The notes under the pieces were generated by a model. That model worked only from the letters and a program-made list of their open reading frames with translations. It was not told where the DNA came from and did no database searches. The position numbers were made by a program, and so were the translations under genes. Shown here one piece after another: positions 7,860-16,974 of a stretch of 64,000 bases of DNA (its first letter is position 1; each line of letters starts with the position of its first letter). Origin of the DNA: Pedococcus_A sp963730585 (GTDB taxonomy: Bacteria; Actinomycetota; Actinomycetes; Actinomycetales; Dermatophilaceae); the NCBI GenBank assembly GCA_963730585.1, contig CAVSSL010000008.1:178521-242520 (forward strand). Direction: 5' to 3'.

Positions 7860-9470
7860 TCAGCGGCCGAGGAACTTCTCGAAGCCCTTGGGGAGGTTCG
7901 CCGGGTCGAAGTCTGCCGGCATACCGCCGTTGTCGTCGCCGGGGGCGCCGAACGCGCCACCACCGGAGGTCTTGGCGGCCTGCGCCTTCTCGGCGGCGGC
8001 CCGCTCCTCGGCGGCCCGCTTGGCGGGGTTGCCCGACTTGGACTTCTTGCGCTGCGGCTGCTGCTTGCCCTTGCGGCCGCCGCCACCCATGCCGGGGATG
8101 CCCGGCATACCGGGGATGCCGCCGCCGCGGGCGAGCTGCTTCATCATCTTCTGGGCGTCGGTGAAGCGCTCGAGCAGCGCGTTGACCTCGGAGACCTGCA
8201 CGCCGGAGCCCTTGGCGATGCGGGCGCGGCGCGAGCCGTTGATCTGCTTGGGGTGCGTGCGCTCGAACGGCGTCATCGAGCGCACCATCGCCTCGACCCG
8301 GTCGAACTCGCGCTCGTCGAGGTTGTCGAGCTGGGCGCGCATCTGGCCCATGCCCGGCATCATCCCCAGCATCGACTTCAGCGACCCCATCTTCTTGATG
8401 GCGGCCATCTGGCTCAGGAAGTCGTCGAAGGTGAAGTCCTCCTCGGCGAGGAACTTGCGCTGCATCTCCTCGGCCTGGCTGCGGTCGAACGCCTTCTCCG
8501 CCTGCTCGATGAGGGTCAGCACGTCACCCATGTCGAGGATGCGCGAGGCCATCCGGTCGGGGTGGAAGACCTCGAAGTCCTTCACGCCCTCGCCGATGGA
8601 CGAGAACATGATCGGCCGGCCGGTGATGGAGGCCACCGACAGCGCGGCACCACCGCGGGCGTCGCCGTCGAGCTTGGAGAGCACGACACCGGTGAAGTCG
8701 ACGCCCTCCTGGAAGGCCTGGGCCGTCTCCACGGCGGCCTGGCCGATCATCGCGTCGATGACGAAGAGGACCTCGTCGGGCTGGATGGCCGCACGGATGT
8801 CGGCCGCCTGCTGCATGAGGTTGGCGTCGACCGCGAGGCGTCCGGCGGTGTCGACGATGACGACGTCGTGCTGGCGGGCCTTCGCCTGCTCGATGCCCTG
8901 GCGGGAGACCGCGACCGGGTCACCGAACGAGCGGGTGCCCTCGCCCGACTCGAGCACGGCGTCGTGGCCACCCATGTTGCCGCGCTCGGGCGCGAAGACC
9001 GGCACGCCGGCGCGCTCGCCCACCACCTCGAGCTGGGTGACGGCGTTGGGGCGCTGGAGGTCCGCGGCGACGAGCAGCGGGGTGTGGCCCTGGTCCTTGA
9101 GCCACTTGCCGAGCTTGCCGGCCAGCGTCGTCTTGCCCGAGCCCTGGAGGCCGGCGAGCATGATGACGGTCGGCGGGTTCTTCGCCAGCTGGAGCTGGCG
9201 CGTCTGGCCACCGAGGATGCCGATGAGCTCCTCGTTGACGATCTTGACGACCTGCTGCGCCGGGTTCAGCGCCTGCGACACCTCGGCCCCGAGCGCGCGC
9301 TCGCGGATCGCCGAGGTGAACTGCTTCACCACGGGCAGCGCGACGTCGGCGTCGAGCAGCGCGAGCCGGATGTCCCGGATCGTGCTGTTGATGTCGGACT
9401 CGGTGAGCCGCCCCTTGTGACGGAGGTTCTTGAAGGTGACGGTCAGGCGGTCGGAAAGGCTGGCGAACAC
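7860..9470 (-). CDS. ffh: signal recognition particle protein Ffh
   Basis: 536 residues. Four-helix N domain (residues 1-90), then the GTPase domain with P-loop GLQGSGKT at about 107-114 and DTAGRLAVD, then the methionine-rich M domain (MLGMMPGMGQMRAQ) with the RNA-binding SGSR-like segment INGSRRARIAKGSG. A Gly/Lys-rich C-terminal tail extends past the usual end. It binds 4.5S RNA and signal sequences and works with FtsY, whose gene is about 6 kb upstream in the same orientation. The GTG at 9470 starts the conserved N domain. Confidence 0.97.
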   Translation of the reverse strand: MFASLSDRLTVTFKNLRHKGRLTESDINSTIRDIRLALLDADVALPVVKQFTSAIRERALGAEVSQALNPAQQVVKIVNEELIGILGGQTRQLQLAKNPPTVIMLAGLQGSGKTTLAGKLGKWLKDQGHTPLLVAADLQRPNAVTQLEVVGERAGVPVFAPERGNMGGHDAVLESGEGTRSFGDPVAVSRQGIEQAKARQHDVVIVDTAGRLAVDANLMQQAADIRAAIQPDEVLFVIDAMIGQAAVETAQAFQEGVDFTGVVLSKLDGDARGGAALSVASITGRPIMFSSIGEGVKDFEVFHPDRMASRILDMGDVLTLIEQAEKAFDRSQAEEMQRKFLAEEDFTFDDFLSQMAAIKKMGSLKSMLGMMPGMGQMRAQLDNLDEREFDRVEAMVRSMTPFERTHPKQINGSRRARIAKGSGVQVSEVNALLERFTDAQKMMKQLARGGGIPGMPGIPGMGGGGRKGKQQPQRKKSKSGNPAKRAAEERAAAEKAQAAKTSGGGAFGAPGDDNGGMPADFDPANLPKGFEKFLGR

Positions 9471-9524
9471 GGGTCACAGCCTAACGGCCACGGCGGGGCC
9501 GCTCTGACCACCGGCCCTGCCGCC

Positions 9525-9558
9525 GCGGCGGAGCCGCTCTGACCACCGGCTCCGCCGC
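9525..9558 (-). terminator. hairpin after glnD
   Basis: GCGGCGGAGCCG at 9525-9536 pairs exactly with CGGCTCCGCCGC at 9547-9558 around a 10-base loop, 35 bases beyond the glnD stop. There is no U-run, as is common for actinobacterial terminators. The words GCCGCTCTGACCACCGGC flanking and inside the loop are an 18-base direct repeat (also from about 9499). Confidence 0.6.
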
Positions 9559-9592
9559 GACTCCAGGTCCCTGTGCCCGTGACGGCGGCGGG

Positions 9593-11971
9593 CTACTCCG
9601 CACCGCCGTCACAGGTGTCGATGATCACGGCCACGGTCTGCGCCACCTTCGCCGGCGAGAGGAGCCGGCCACCGAACTCGGTGAGGTAGAAGGTGTCGAG
9701 CGTCTGACCGGCATACGTCGCAATGTGCGCGGAGCGCACGGACAGCCCAGCCTTGGCGAAGGCGACACCGAGCTCGTGGAGCAGCCCGGGCCGGTCCTGG
9801 GCGCGCACCTCGAGCACGGTCGCCTCCTCGGACGCGTGCGGCACCACCAGGGCCCGCGCCTGCCCGGGCGTGCCGGACCCGGCCTGGGCGCTGGTCGGCC
9901 CCGCGAACTGGCGCCGGCGGTCGAGCAGTGCAAGCGGCCCCCGGTCGCCCTGCGCGAGCCGGGCGAGGCCCCGCGTGATGCGTTCACCGTCGGGGGCGTC
10001 ACCGCTCGGCGACTCCACGTGCCACTCGTTGGCGGCGACCCCGTCGAGGGTGCGCAGGATCGCGGTGCGCACCAGGAGGCCGTATGCCGCGAGCAGGCCC
10101 GCGGTGTCGGCGAACAGTCCCAGCCGGTCGCGGTCGAAGATGTCGATGCGGTAGGCGCCGCCCTGCGGGCGGACGATGACGCGCGACTCCCCCGCGGCCA
10201 CCGCCTGCAGGTCGTCGTCGGTGACGCGGGCTGCCTCGGCGGTCGCGGGGACGAGGTCCGCCCCGGCGTCCCACCCGGCGGCGACGGCCTCGGCGAGCTG
10301 CCGCAGCAAGGTGGCCCTCCAGTCGGTCCAGGCGAGCGGTCCCGCGGCGCAGGCGTCCGCCTCGGTCAGGGCCAGCAGCAGCTCGAAGACCTCGCGGGAC
10401 CCCCCGGCCGCGGCTCGGGCCTCGGCCGCCGTGCGCGGGTCCTGGTGGTCGCGCCGGGTGGCCAGGTCGATGACGGTCAGGTGCTCGCGCACCAAGGTCG
10501 TCACCACGTCGACGTCAGCGGTCGGGTAGCCCATGCGGGTCGCGATGGCGGTCGCGACGGGCGCCCCGCTGGCCGAGTGGTCGTGGGCGCCGCGGACCTT
10601 CCCGATGTCGTGGAGGAGGGCGCCGAGCAGCAGCAGGTCGGCCCGGGCGACGCGGCGCACCAGCCCGCTGGCGTGCACGACCGTCTCGACCAGGTGGCGG
10701 TCGACCGTGTGCCGGTGGACGGCGTTGCGCTGCGGCCGCGAGCGCACGGCCGCCCACTCCGGCAGCCAGGCGTCGACGACCCCGGCCTGGTCGAGCCCCT
10801 CCCACACCTGGACCAGGCCCGGCCCGGTGGCGAGCAGGTCGGCGAAGAGGTCCCGGGCCGCCTCCGGCCACGGGGTCTGGAGGGTGGGCGCGCTGCGCGC
10901 CAGGTTGGCCAGCGTCGTCGGCGCGATCGGCAGGTTGTGCTTGGCCGCCACGACGGCGGCCCGCAGGGGCAGCAGCGGGTCGCTGGCGACGGCGCTGCGC
11001 GGCCCCAGGACCACCTCGCCGTCGTGCTCGAACAGCCCGTAGCCGAGCGGGTTGAGCCGCGGACGGCGCGGGCCGACCCGCAGGGTGCGGGCGCGCTGCG
11101 ACTGGCCGGCGCGCCGGACCGTGCCGTCGAGGGCGTAGGCCACGGTGCGCGCGGCGTTCGAGACGGAGGTCAGCAGGTCGTCGGCGTCGTGGTGCCCGAG
11201 CAGCGCGGCGACCGCGTCGTGGTCCTCGCGGCCGAGCCGGTCACGGCCGCGGCCGGTCACCACGTGCACGGCGTCGCGCACGTCGAGCAGCACCCGGTGG
11301 GCCTCGTCGACGGCCCCGTGCGGCCGGTCGGCCAGCCAGGCCTCGGCCAGGGCCCGCAGCACCGTCATGTCGCGCAGGCCGCCGCGGGCCTCCTTGAGGT
11401 CCGGCTCGAGCGACTGGGCGAGGTCGCCGTGCCGGGCGTGCCGCATCCGCAGGCCGTCGACCAGCTGCGGAAGGCGCTTGCGGGCCGAGGCCCGCCAGTC
11501 GTGGGCGATGACCGAGCGGGTGGAGGCGACCACGTTCGGGTCGCCGGCGATACCGGTGAGGTCGAGCAGGCCCACGGCGGCGCTGAGGTCACCGGAGGCG
11601 ACCGTGCGGCACTGGTTGACGGTGCGCACGCTGTGGTCGAGCCGCACGCCGGCGTCCCAGATCGGGTACCAGAGCCGGTCGGCCACCTCCCCGATGTCCT
11701 CGCCGCCCAGCGACCTGCCGTTGTGGAGCAGCACGAGGTCGAGGTCGCTCAGCGGGCCGGAGTCGCCGCGGGCCAGGCTGCCGACCGCAGCGAGCGCGAT
11801 GCCCTCCTGCGGACGCCCGGCCATGGCCTCGTCCCAGATCGAGACGAGCCACTCCCGCGTCAGCTCTCCCATTCCCTGCCGGCGCACCGGACCGGCGCCC
11901 GGGGCGTCGAAGCCCCGGGCGCCGGCCAGGTCGAGTCGCAGGGCCGCCAGTCCGCTGAGCCCAGTCGTCAT
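9593..11971 (-). CDS. glnD: [protein-PII] uridylyl/adenylyltransferase and removing enzyme
   Basis: 792 residues. N-terminal nucleotidyltransferase with GSLARGDSGPLSDLDLVLLH (GS and DxD metal ligands), an HD hydrolase domain with LLLGALLHDIGK and HDHS, and two C-terminal ACT domains (EVRAQDRPGLLHELG). It modifies PII at the T-loop tyrosine in response to nitrogen; in actinobacteria the modification is usually adenylylation. ATG 11971 is five bases from the glnK stop, the standard amtB-glnK-glnD operon. Shorter than the enterobacterial protein (about 890) mainly in the N-terminal region. Confidence 0.95.
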   Translation of the reverse strand: MTTGLSGLAALRLDLAGARGFDAPGAGPVRRQGMGELTREWLVSIWDEAMAGRPQEGIALAAVGSLARGDSGPLSDLDLVLLHNGRSLGGEDIGEVADRLWYPIWDAGVRLDHSVRTVNQCRTVASGDLSAAVGLLDLTGIAGDPNVVASTRSVIAHDWRASARKRLPQLVDGLRMRHARHGDLAQSLEPDLKEARGGLRDMTVLRALAEAWLADRPHGAVDEAHRVLLDVRDAVHVVTGRGRDRLGREDHDAVAALLGHHDADDLLTSVSNAARTVAYALDGTVRRAGQSQRARTLRVGPRRPRLNPLGYGLFEHDGEVVLGPRSAVASDPLLPLRAAVVAAKHNLPIAPTTLANLARSAPTLQTPWPEAARDLFADLLATGPGLVQVWEGLDQAGVVDAWLPEWAAVRSRPQRNAVHRHTVDRHLVETVVHASGLVRRVARADLLLLGALLHDIGKVRGAHDHSASGAPVATAIATRMGYPTADVDVVTTLVREHLTVIDLATRRDHQDPRTAAEARAAAGGSREVFELLLALTEADACAAGPLAWTDWRATLLRQLAEAVAAGWDAGADLVPATAEAARVTDDDLQAVAAGESRVIVRPQGGAYRIDIFDRDRLGLFADTAGLLAAYGLLVRTAILRTLDGVAANEWHVESPSGDAPDGERITRGLARLAQGDRGPLALLDRRRQFAGPTSAQAGSGTPGQARALVVPHASEEATVLEVRAQDRPGLLHELGVAFAKAGLSVRSAHIATYAGQTLDTFYLTEFGGRLLSPAKVAQTVAVIIDTCDGGAE

Positions 11972-11976
11972 GCGGC

Positions 11977-12315
11977 TCAGAGCGCCTCTGCGCCGCGCTC
12001 GCCGGTGCGGACCCGCACGACGTCCTCGACGGGAACGGTCCAGATCTTGCCGTCGCCGATGCGACCGGTCTGGGCCGTCTTCAGGATGACGTCGACGACG
12101 CTGCCGGCGTCGATGTCGTCGACCAGGACCTCCAGGCGGACCTTGGGCACGAAGTCGACGGTGTACTCCGCACCGCGGTAGACCTCGCTGTGGCCCCGCT
12201 GGCGGCCGTAGCCGGACGCCTCGCTGACGGTCATGCCCGAGATGCCGTAGGCCTCGAGGGCCTCCTTCACCGCGTCGAGCTGGTGGGGCTTGATGATGGC
12301 CGTGACGAGCTTCAT
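11977..12315 (-). CDS. glnK: nitrogen regulatory protein PII
   Basis: 112 residues, the exact PII length. Begins MKLVTAIIKPHQLDAVKEAL. The T-loop carries RGAEYTVDFVPK with the modifiable Tyr at about residue 51, and the B and C loop elements TGRIGDGKIWTVPV follow. It senses 2-oxoglutarate and ATP/ADP and binds AmtB to block ammonium entry. The start overlaps the amtB stop (ATGA), so translation is coupled; it is called glnK rather than glnB because of this linkage. Confidence 0.97.
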   Translation of the reverse strand: MKLVTAIIKPHQLDAVKEALEAYGISGMTVSEASGYGRQRGHSEVYRGAEYTVDFVPKVRLEVLVDDIDAGSVVDVILKTAQTGRIGDGKIWTVPVEDVVRVRTGERGAEAL

Positions 12316-13733
12316 GCTGTCGCTCCCTCAGGGGTCTTGGCGCCGGGCGCCGTGGTCGGGACTGCTCCGCCGCCGAAACGGCCGCCGGAGACCCCGGTGA
12401 TGTCGTAGGCGGTCTCGCCGTGGACGGCGGAGTCGATGCCGTCGGACTCGACGTCGCGGCTGACCCTCCAGCCCATGGTGGCCTTGAGGGCCAGACCGAT
12501 GACCGCCGTCCCGACACCGCTGATGAGCAGCGAGGCCAGGGCGATGACGAGCTGCACGACGAGCTGCTTCGCACCGCCGCCGTAGAACAGGCCGGTGGAG
12601 GTGGCCAGCAGGCCGGCACCGATGGTGCCCCACAGGCCGGCGACGAGGTGGACGCCGACGACGTCGAGGGAGTCGTCGTAGCCGAGGCGGTACTTCAGGC
12701 CGACCGCGAGGGCCGACAGGGCTCCGGCGACGACACCGAGGATGAGCGAGCCCACCGGCGACAGCGCGCCACAGGCCGGGGTGATGGCGACGAGGCCGGC
12801 CACCACGCCGGAGGCGGCGCCGATGGAGGTCGCGTGGCCGTCACGGATCCGCTCCACGACGAGCCAGCCGAGCATGGCCGCACAGGTCGCGGCGGTGGTG
12901 TTGAGCCACACCGTCGAGGCCAGGCCGTCGGCCGCCAGCTCCGAGCCGGCGTTGAAGCCGAACCAGCCGAACCACAGCAGGCCCGCGCCGAGCATGACGA
13001 TGGGGACGTTCTGGGGCCGCATGGCCTGGGTGCCGAAGCCGAAGCGCTTGCCGACGAGGAGGGCGAGCACGAGGCCGGCGATACCGGCGTTGATGTGCAC
13101 GACCGTGCCACCGGCGAAGTCGATCGGGAGCACGTTGGCCACGCCGTCGGTGGCGCCGAAGAGCTTGGCCGACAGGCCACCCTCGGCACCGGACAGCAGG
13201 CCGCCGCCCCACACCATGTGGGCCACCGGGAAGTACACGAGGGTCACCCAGATGCCGGCGAAGACGAGCCAGGTGCCGAACTTCACGCGGTCGGCGATGG
13301 CGCCGCTGATGAGCGCCACGGTGATCACCGCGAAGGTCAGCTGGAAGCCGACGTAGATGGTCTCGGGGATGAAGACACCGACGCCGAACGGGTCGATGAG
13401 GCGGGTGCCGTCCTCACCGAAGAGGCCGCTGAGGCCGAAGAGGTGGAAGGGGTTGGCGAACAGGCCGGCGACGTCGGACGAGCCGTCCTGGAGGTTGCCG
13501 AAGGACATCGAGTAGCCCCACAGGATGTAGATGACACCGACGACACCCATGGCGCCGAAGGACATCATGATCATGTTGAGGACGGACTTGGCCCGTGTCA
13601 TGCCGCCGTAGAACAGCGCGAGCCCTGGGGTCATGAGGAGCACCATCGAGGCGGCGATGAGCATGAACGCCGTCGCCGCCTCGTTGATCTCCGGCGTCTC
13701 TGCCGCAAGGGGCAGGAGTGCTGCTGTAGTCAT
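12312..13733 (-). CDS. amtB: ammonium transporter
   Basis: 473 residues, eleven membrane segments after a short N-terminal hydrophobic lead. Typical Amt sequence: FMLIAASMVLLMTPGLALFY near the N-terminus, then YFPVAHMVWGGG and DFAGGTVVHINAGIAGL (channel His). It conducts ammonium and is gated by the PII protein encoded next. A GTG nine bases earlier (13742) is possible; ATG 13733 has GAGAG at a better distance. First gene of amtB-glnK-glnD; two GlnR-like boxes lie upstream. Confidence 0.95.
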   Translation of the reverse strand: MTTAALLPLAAETPEINEAATAFMLIAASMVLLMTPGLALFYGGMTRAKSVLNMIMMSFGAMGVVGVIYILWGYSMSFGNLQDGSSDVAGLFANPFHLFGLSGLFGEDGTRLIDPFGVGVFIPETIYVGFQLTFAVITVALISGAIADRVKFGTWLVFAGIWVTLVYFPVAHMVWGGGLLSGAEGGLSAKLFGATDGVANVLPIDFAGGTVVHINAGIAGLVLALLVGKRFGFGTQAMRPQNVPIVMLGAGLLWFGWFGFNAGSELAADGLASTVWLNTTAATCAAMLGWLVVERIRDGHATSIGAASGVVAGLVAITPACGALSPVGSLILGVVAGALSALAVGLKYRLGYDDSLDVVGVHLVAGLWGTIGAGLLATSTGLFYGGGAKQLVVQLVIALASLLISGVGTAVIGLALKATMGWRVSRDVESDGIDSAVHGETAYDITGVSGGRFGGGAVPTTAPGAKTPEGATA

Positions 13734-13778
13734 GGCGAACACTCTCGGCCGCCGCCGTTTCAGTCCGTGCGGCTCCGT

Positions 13779-13825
13779 GTTACAGGCGTGTTAGCGGCAG
13801 CGCCCGATCGTAAGCATCAGGTAAC
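13779..13825 (-). promoter_or_regulatory. two GlnR-like boxes upstream of amtB
   Basis: On the minus strand I read GTTAC-n6-CTTAC (13810-13825) and CTAAC-n6-GTAAC (13779-13794), each with the 5-6-5 spacing of the actinobacterial GlnR site (GTnAC-n6-GaAAC). They lie 46-92 bases upstream of the amtB ATG. AmtB-glnK-glnD is a classic GlnR target in Streptomyces. The match is imperfect and a glnR gene is not in this window. Confidence 0.45.
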
Positions 13826-13940
13826 CGACCGGGGCTGGTCTCGCATCGTGGGACCACCGGTGGTGCCGGCGCTGCGCGAGGCCGTATGCCGCGTGGCCGG
13901 CTTCGTTGCGCGGCCGGCTGCGCTGCCCAAGGGGCCCCAG

Positions 13941-14588
13941 TCAGAAGGCCGAGACGCTGCCCGGTGCCCGCTGCGGCCGGGCGAGCGCCCGCACCAGGGC
14001 GGCCTGCCCGTGGCGCCGCGCGGCCACCCCGGTGAGCAGCGCCAGCACGGGGGTGATGACGTCGTCGGTGTAGGTCGGGGTCGGCAGCCCGACGCTGCTG
14101 GCGAGGTCGTCGCCGTGGACGACCATCTCCATCATCCGGGTGGTGAGGAAGTCGTCGGTGGTCAGCGCCCAGCCCTGCCACGGGATGAAGATGACGTCGG
14201 GCTCGCGGGGCGCGGCCAGCAGCCCCGGCAGGGCGTCGAGGTGCTCGCGCGCCGCTGCCAGCACCGCCTCGGGACCGGCGAGGGCCCTGTCGTTGTCGCC
14301 GTCGCGGATGCTGGTGTTGGCCTCGTCGTCGGGACCCGCCTCGACCCAGGCCGCCCGGGCGTAGTGCTCCAGCAGCGGGATCGGGGCCGGATGCCCGCCG
14401 GGGTCGGCCCGCAGGCCCTTCGCCGTGTTGACCGCCTGGTTCAGCAGGTGGTGGGCGAGGCCTCCGACCGTCATGCCGGCACACGCGCTCTCCTGTTGCC
14501 ACGCGTCACGCACCTGCGGGGTCGACGCGAGGTCCCAGGACTGCTGTACGGCGGACAGGAAGGCCGCGGCGTGGCGCTCGAGCGTCAT
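13941..14588 (-). CDS. maleylpyruvate isomerase family / mycothiol-dependent DinB-like protein
   Basis: 215 residues of the DinB/MDMPI four-helix fold. The first helix-pair motif is WQQESACAGMTVGGLAHHLL, with the metal-binding His cluster in AHHLLNQ, and the later RMMEMVVHGDDLASSVG carries the second conserved His. Family members in actinobacteria use mycothiol or act as unknown thiol-linked enzymes; the substrate cannot be inferred. TAGGGT lies six bases before the ATG (leaderless). It follows an unrelated gene by nine bases. Confidence 0.8.
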   Translation of the reverse strand: MTLERHAAAFLSAVQQSWDLASTPQVRDAWQQESACAGMTVGGLAHHLLNQAVNTAKGLRADPGGHPAPIPLLEHYARAAWVEAGPDDEANTSIRDGDNDRALAGPEAVLAAAREHLDALPGLLAAPREPDVIFIPWQGWALTTDDFLTTRMMEMVVHGDDLASSVGLPTPTYTDDVITPVLALLTGVAARRHGQAALVRALARPQRAPGSVSAF

Positions 14589-14597
14589 GGCCCGACC

Positions 14598-15581
14598 CTA
14601 GTGCTGGCCGGACCGGCGGCGGAGCGTCTGTCGCACGACCAGGCCGAGGCCCAGCAGCACCGCCAGGACTGCGACCACCGCGACCACGGCTCCGGTCGGA
14701 CTGCTCACCGCGTCGCGCACCCGCTGCGTCACCGACGGCTGCGCCGCAAGGTCCGAGAAGTCCAACGGGGTCTCGCGCACACCGACGCTGAAGGAGGGAC
14801 CGCTGGGCAGCGGTGGCGTCTCCGACGTGGGGCGGGGCGGCCGCGGCACGGGCACCTGTTGCACCAGCGACCGGGGTCCCTCGCTGCCGGCGAGCAGAGC
14901 GTCACCGCCCGGTGCCAGGGCCACGGTCTCGCCCTGCGGCTGGAGGGGCAGGCGGTCGCTGGCGACCTGGAGGAAGGTCTCGCCGTCGAGCAGCACCACG
15001 TGCGTGTAGGTGCGGACCACCAGGCCCGAGCCGTCGGCCAGGAAGACCGCGTCGGTCACCATCGCCGGGGCCGGCGCGACCCGCTCGAGCCGGTTGACCC
15101 CCTGGCGGCTCGGCTGCGGCGGCAGGGCGTAGACGCCGCCGTGGCGGCCCTTGGTGACGACGTAGACCCGGCCGGTGCGCGGGTGCACCGCCAGCGCCTC
15201 GGCGTCGTGCGGCCCGTCGGGATAGGCGACCTCCCACGAGGCCCAGCGCCCAGAGGTCTCCCCCAGCCGCGGCTCGTCGAACCAGAAGATCCGGACGACC
15301 GGCCGCGACGCCGTGTTGTCCCCGATGTCGCCCACCAGCAGACGGCCGTCGGTGTCGACGGCCAGCGCCTCGACGTCCCACACGGGCGCGTCGAACCGGT
15401 GCACCCCCACGGTCCTGCCCGTCCGCGTGTCGACGGCGAACACCCGGGCGCTGTCACCGGAGTCGTTGGCGGTCCAGACGGTGTGCGGGTGGGCCCGGCT
15501 CAGCGCCAGGCCCGACGACTCGGTGATGCGCTCGTCGGCGATCCGGAAGGTGCCGTCCGCCGCGGAGGCCGCCGCCGGCAT
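14598..15581 (-). CDS. membrane-anchored beta-propeller protein, start uncertain
   Basis: 327 residues from the first ATG. A beta-propeller-like ectodomain (ITESSGLALS, HTVWTANDSGDSARVF, LLVGDIGDNTASRPV, HDAEALAVHPRTG) ends in a proline-rich stretch, one membrane helix (AVVAVVAVLAVLLGLGLVV) and RRRSG. The true N-terminus is probably upstream: in the same frame there is a signal-peptide-like SRRWLALLAVTAATCMPAAA, but no ATG, GTG or TTG precedes it before a TGA. Either a CTG start or a one-base error joins it to the overlapping frame starting VTRRRFAAV at 15642. Surface protein of unknown role. Confidence 0.7.
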   Translation of the reverse strand: MPAAASAADGTFRIADERITESSGLALSRAHPHTVWTANDSGDSARVFAVDTRTGRTVGVHRFDAPVWDVEALAVDTDGRLLVGDIGDNTASRPVVRIFWFDEPRLGETSGRWASWEVAYPDGPHDAEALAVHPRTGRVYVVTKGRHGGVYALPPQPSRQGVNRLERVAPAPAMVTDAVFLADGSGLVVRTYTHVVLLDGETFLQVASDRLPLQPQGETVALAPGGDALLAGSEGPRSLVQQVPVPRPPRPTSETPPLPSGPSFSVGVRETPLDFSDLAAQPSVTQRVRDAVSSPTGAVVAVVAVLAVLLGLGLVVRQTLRRRSGQH

Positions 15582-15645
15582 ACAGGTCGCGGCGGTGACG
15601 GCCAGCAGGGCCAGCCACCGCCGCGAACCGGCGACGAGTCACGAA

Positions 15646-16857
15646 TCAGTCGATGAGCGCGTCGACGAAGGCCTCGGCGTCGAAGGGGGCGAGGTCGTCG
15701 GGACCCTCGCCGAGACCGACGAGCTTCACGGGCACGCCGAGCTTGCGCTGCACCGAGACGACGATGCCGCCCTTGGCGGTGCCGTCCATCTTGGTGAGGA
15801 CGATGCCGGTGACGTCGACGGCCTCGCCGAACACCTCGGCCTGGCGCAGGCCGTTCTGGCCGGTGGTGGCGTCGAGCACGAGCAGCACCTCGTCGATGGG
15901 CGACTGCTTCTCGATGACGCGCTTCACCTTGCCGAGCTCGTCCATGAGACCGACCTTGTTGTGCAGGCGGCCGGCGGTGTCGATGAGCACGACGTCGGCC
16001 TCCATCTCGGCACCCGCCTTGACGGCGTCGAAGGCCACGGCCGCCGGGTCGGCACCGTCGCGGTCGGAGCGGATCGTCGGCACGCCGACGCGGCCGCCCC
16101 AGGTCTCGAGCTGGTCGGCCGCGGCCGCCCGGAAGGTGTCGGCGGCGCCGAGCACGACGTCCTTGTCCTCGGCGACGAGCACCCGGGCCAGCTTGCCGAC
16201 CGTCGTGGTCTTGCCGGTGCCGTTGACGCCGACGACCAGCACCACGGCGGGACGGCCCGCGACCCGGCTCGAGGCGATCGAGCGGTCCATGGCGGGGTCG
16301 ACGAGGGTCAGGAGGTCCTCGCGCAGCCACCCGCGCACCGTGGCCTCGTCGGTCGTGCCCTCGATCTTCACCTTCGCGCGCAGGGACTCGACCAGCTCGG
16401 TGGTCGCCTCGACGCCGAGGTCGGACGCGAGCAGGGTGTCCTCGACGTCCTCCCACGCCTCCTCGTCGAGGCCGCCCCGGCTGAGCAGGCCGAGCAGGGC
16501 CTGGCCGAGCGCGGTGTTGGAGCGGGCCAGCCGGGCGCGCAGGCGCTGGAGCCGGCCGGCCGGGGCCTCGGGCCGCTCGATCGTCGGGGTGGGCGCCGGT
16601 TCCGGCAGCACCTCCGGCTCGGCGGGTCGGGGCAGGGTGTCGACGCTGCCGGTGTCCTCGATGGAGCGCTTGGGGTGGTCGCGTGGCTCCTCGGCGTCGT
16701 CACCGACCCCGGGCAGGACCTCGGGCTCCCGCGGCGGCGCCGTCGGGGCGCTCTTGTCGCGGCCACCCCGGCCCCGCAGCAGGCCGAGCAGCACCCCGCC
16801 GAGGATGACGAGGATGCCGACGGCGACGGCGATGTACTCCCACAGCTGATCAATCAC
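15646..16857 (-). CDS. ftsY: signal recognition particle receptor FtsY
   Basis: 403 residues. An N-terminal membrane helix (YIAVAVGILVILGGVLLGLL) is followed by an acidic, Pro-rich linker and the NG domain: P-loop VVGVNGTGKTTT, LGAADTFRAAAADQL, LIDTAGRLHNK and LTKMDGTAKGG. It docks Ffh with ribosome-nascent chains at the membrane. I chose GTG 16857 because AGAGG lies nine bases upstream; the ATG at 16866 is directly attached to that AGAGG, too close to be the start. Downstream of smc, as in many actinobacteria. Confidence 0.96.
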   Translation of the reverse strand: MIDQLWEYIAVAVGILVILGGVLLGLLRGRGGRDKSAPTAPPREPEVLPGVGDDAEEPRDHPKRSIEDTGSVDTLPRPAEPEVLPEPAPTPTIERPEAPAGRLQRLRARLARSNTALGQALLGLLSRGGLDEEAWEDVEDTLLASDLGVEATTELVESLRAKVKIEGTTDEATVRGWLREDLLTLVDPAMDRSIASSRVAGRPAVVLVVGVNGTGKTTTVGKLARVLVAEDKDVVLGAADTFRAAAADQLETWGGRVGVPTIRSDRDGADPAAVAFDAVKAGAEMEADVVLIDTAGRLHNKVGLMDELGKVKRVIEKQSPIDEVLLVLDATTGQNGLRQAEVFGEAVDVTGIVLTKMDGTAKGGIVVSVQRKLGVPVKLVGLGEGPDDLAPFDAEAFVDALID

Positions 16858-16897
16858 ACGCGCCATCCTCTCAGAGCAGCGAGCCCCGAGCATGACC

Positions 16898-16922
16898 GAG
16901 GCCGCCCCCAGGGGGCGGCCTC
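16898..16922 (-). terminator. hairpin terminator between small membrane protein and ftsY
   Basis: GAGGCCGCCCCC pairs exactly with GGGGGCGGCCTC around one unpaired base. It lies about 50 bases past the stop of the small membrane protein gene and 41 bases before the ftsY start, so ftsY probably has its own promoter or depends on read-through. Confidence 0.7.
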
Positions 16923-16974
16923 ATGGTTCGGGGTGTGCCGGGTACCCCGGCAGGTGCGTGGGCTGCGGTGTCGC

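Noticed and set aside
7716..9542. Long plus-strand open frame of about 600 codons opposite ffh
   Set aside because: Antisense to a clear essential gene; such frames are expected in GC-rich DNA. The same holds for the long frames opposite smc, glnD, amtB and the FakA-like gene.
9593..12619. A 1008-residue reading including glnD
   Set aside because: The first 216 residues are an out-of-frame reading of glnK and amtB; GlnD begins at 11971.
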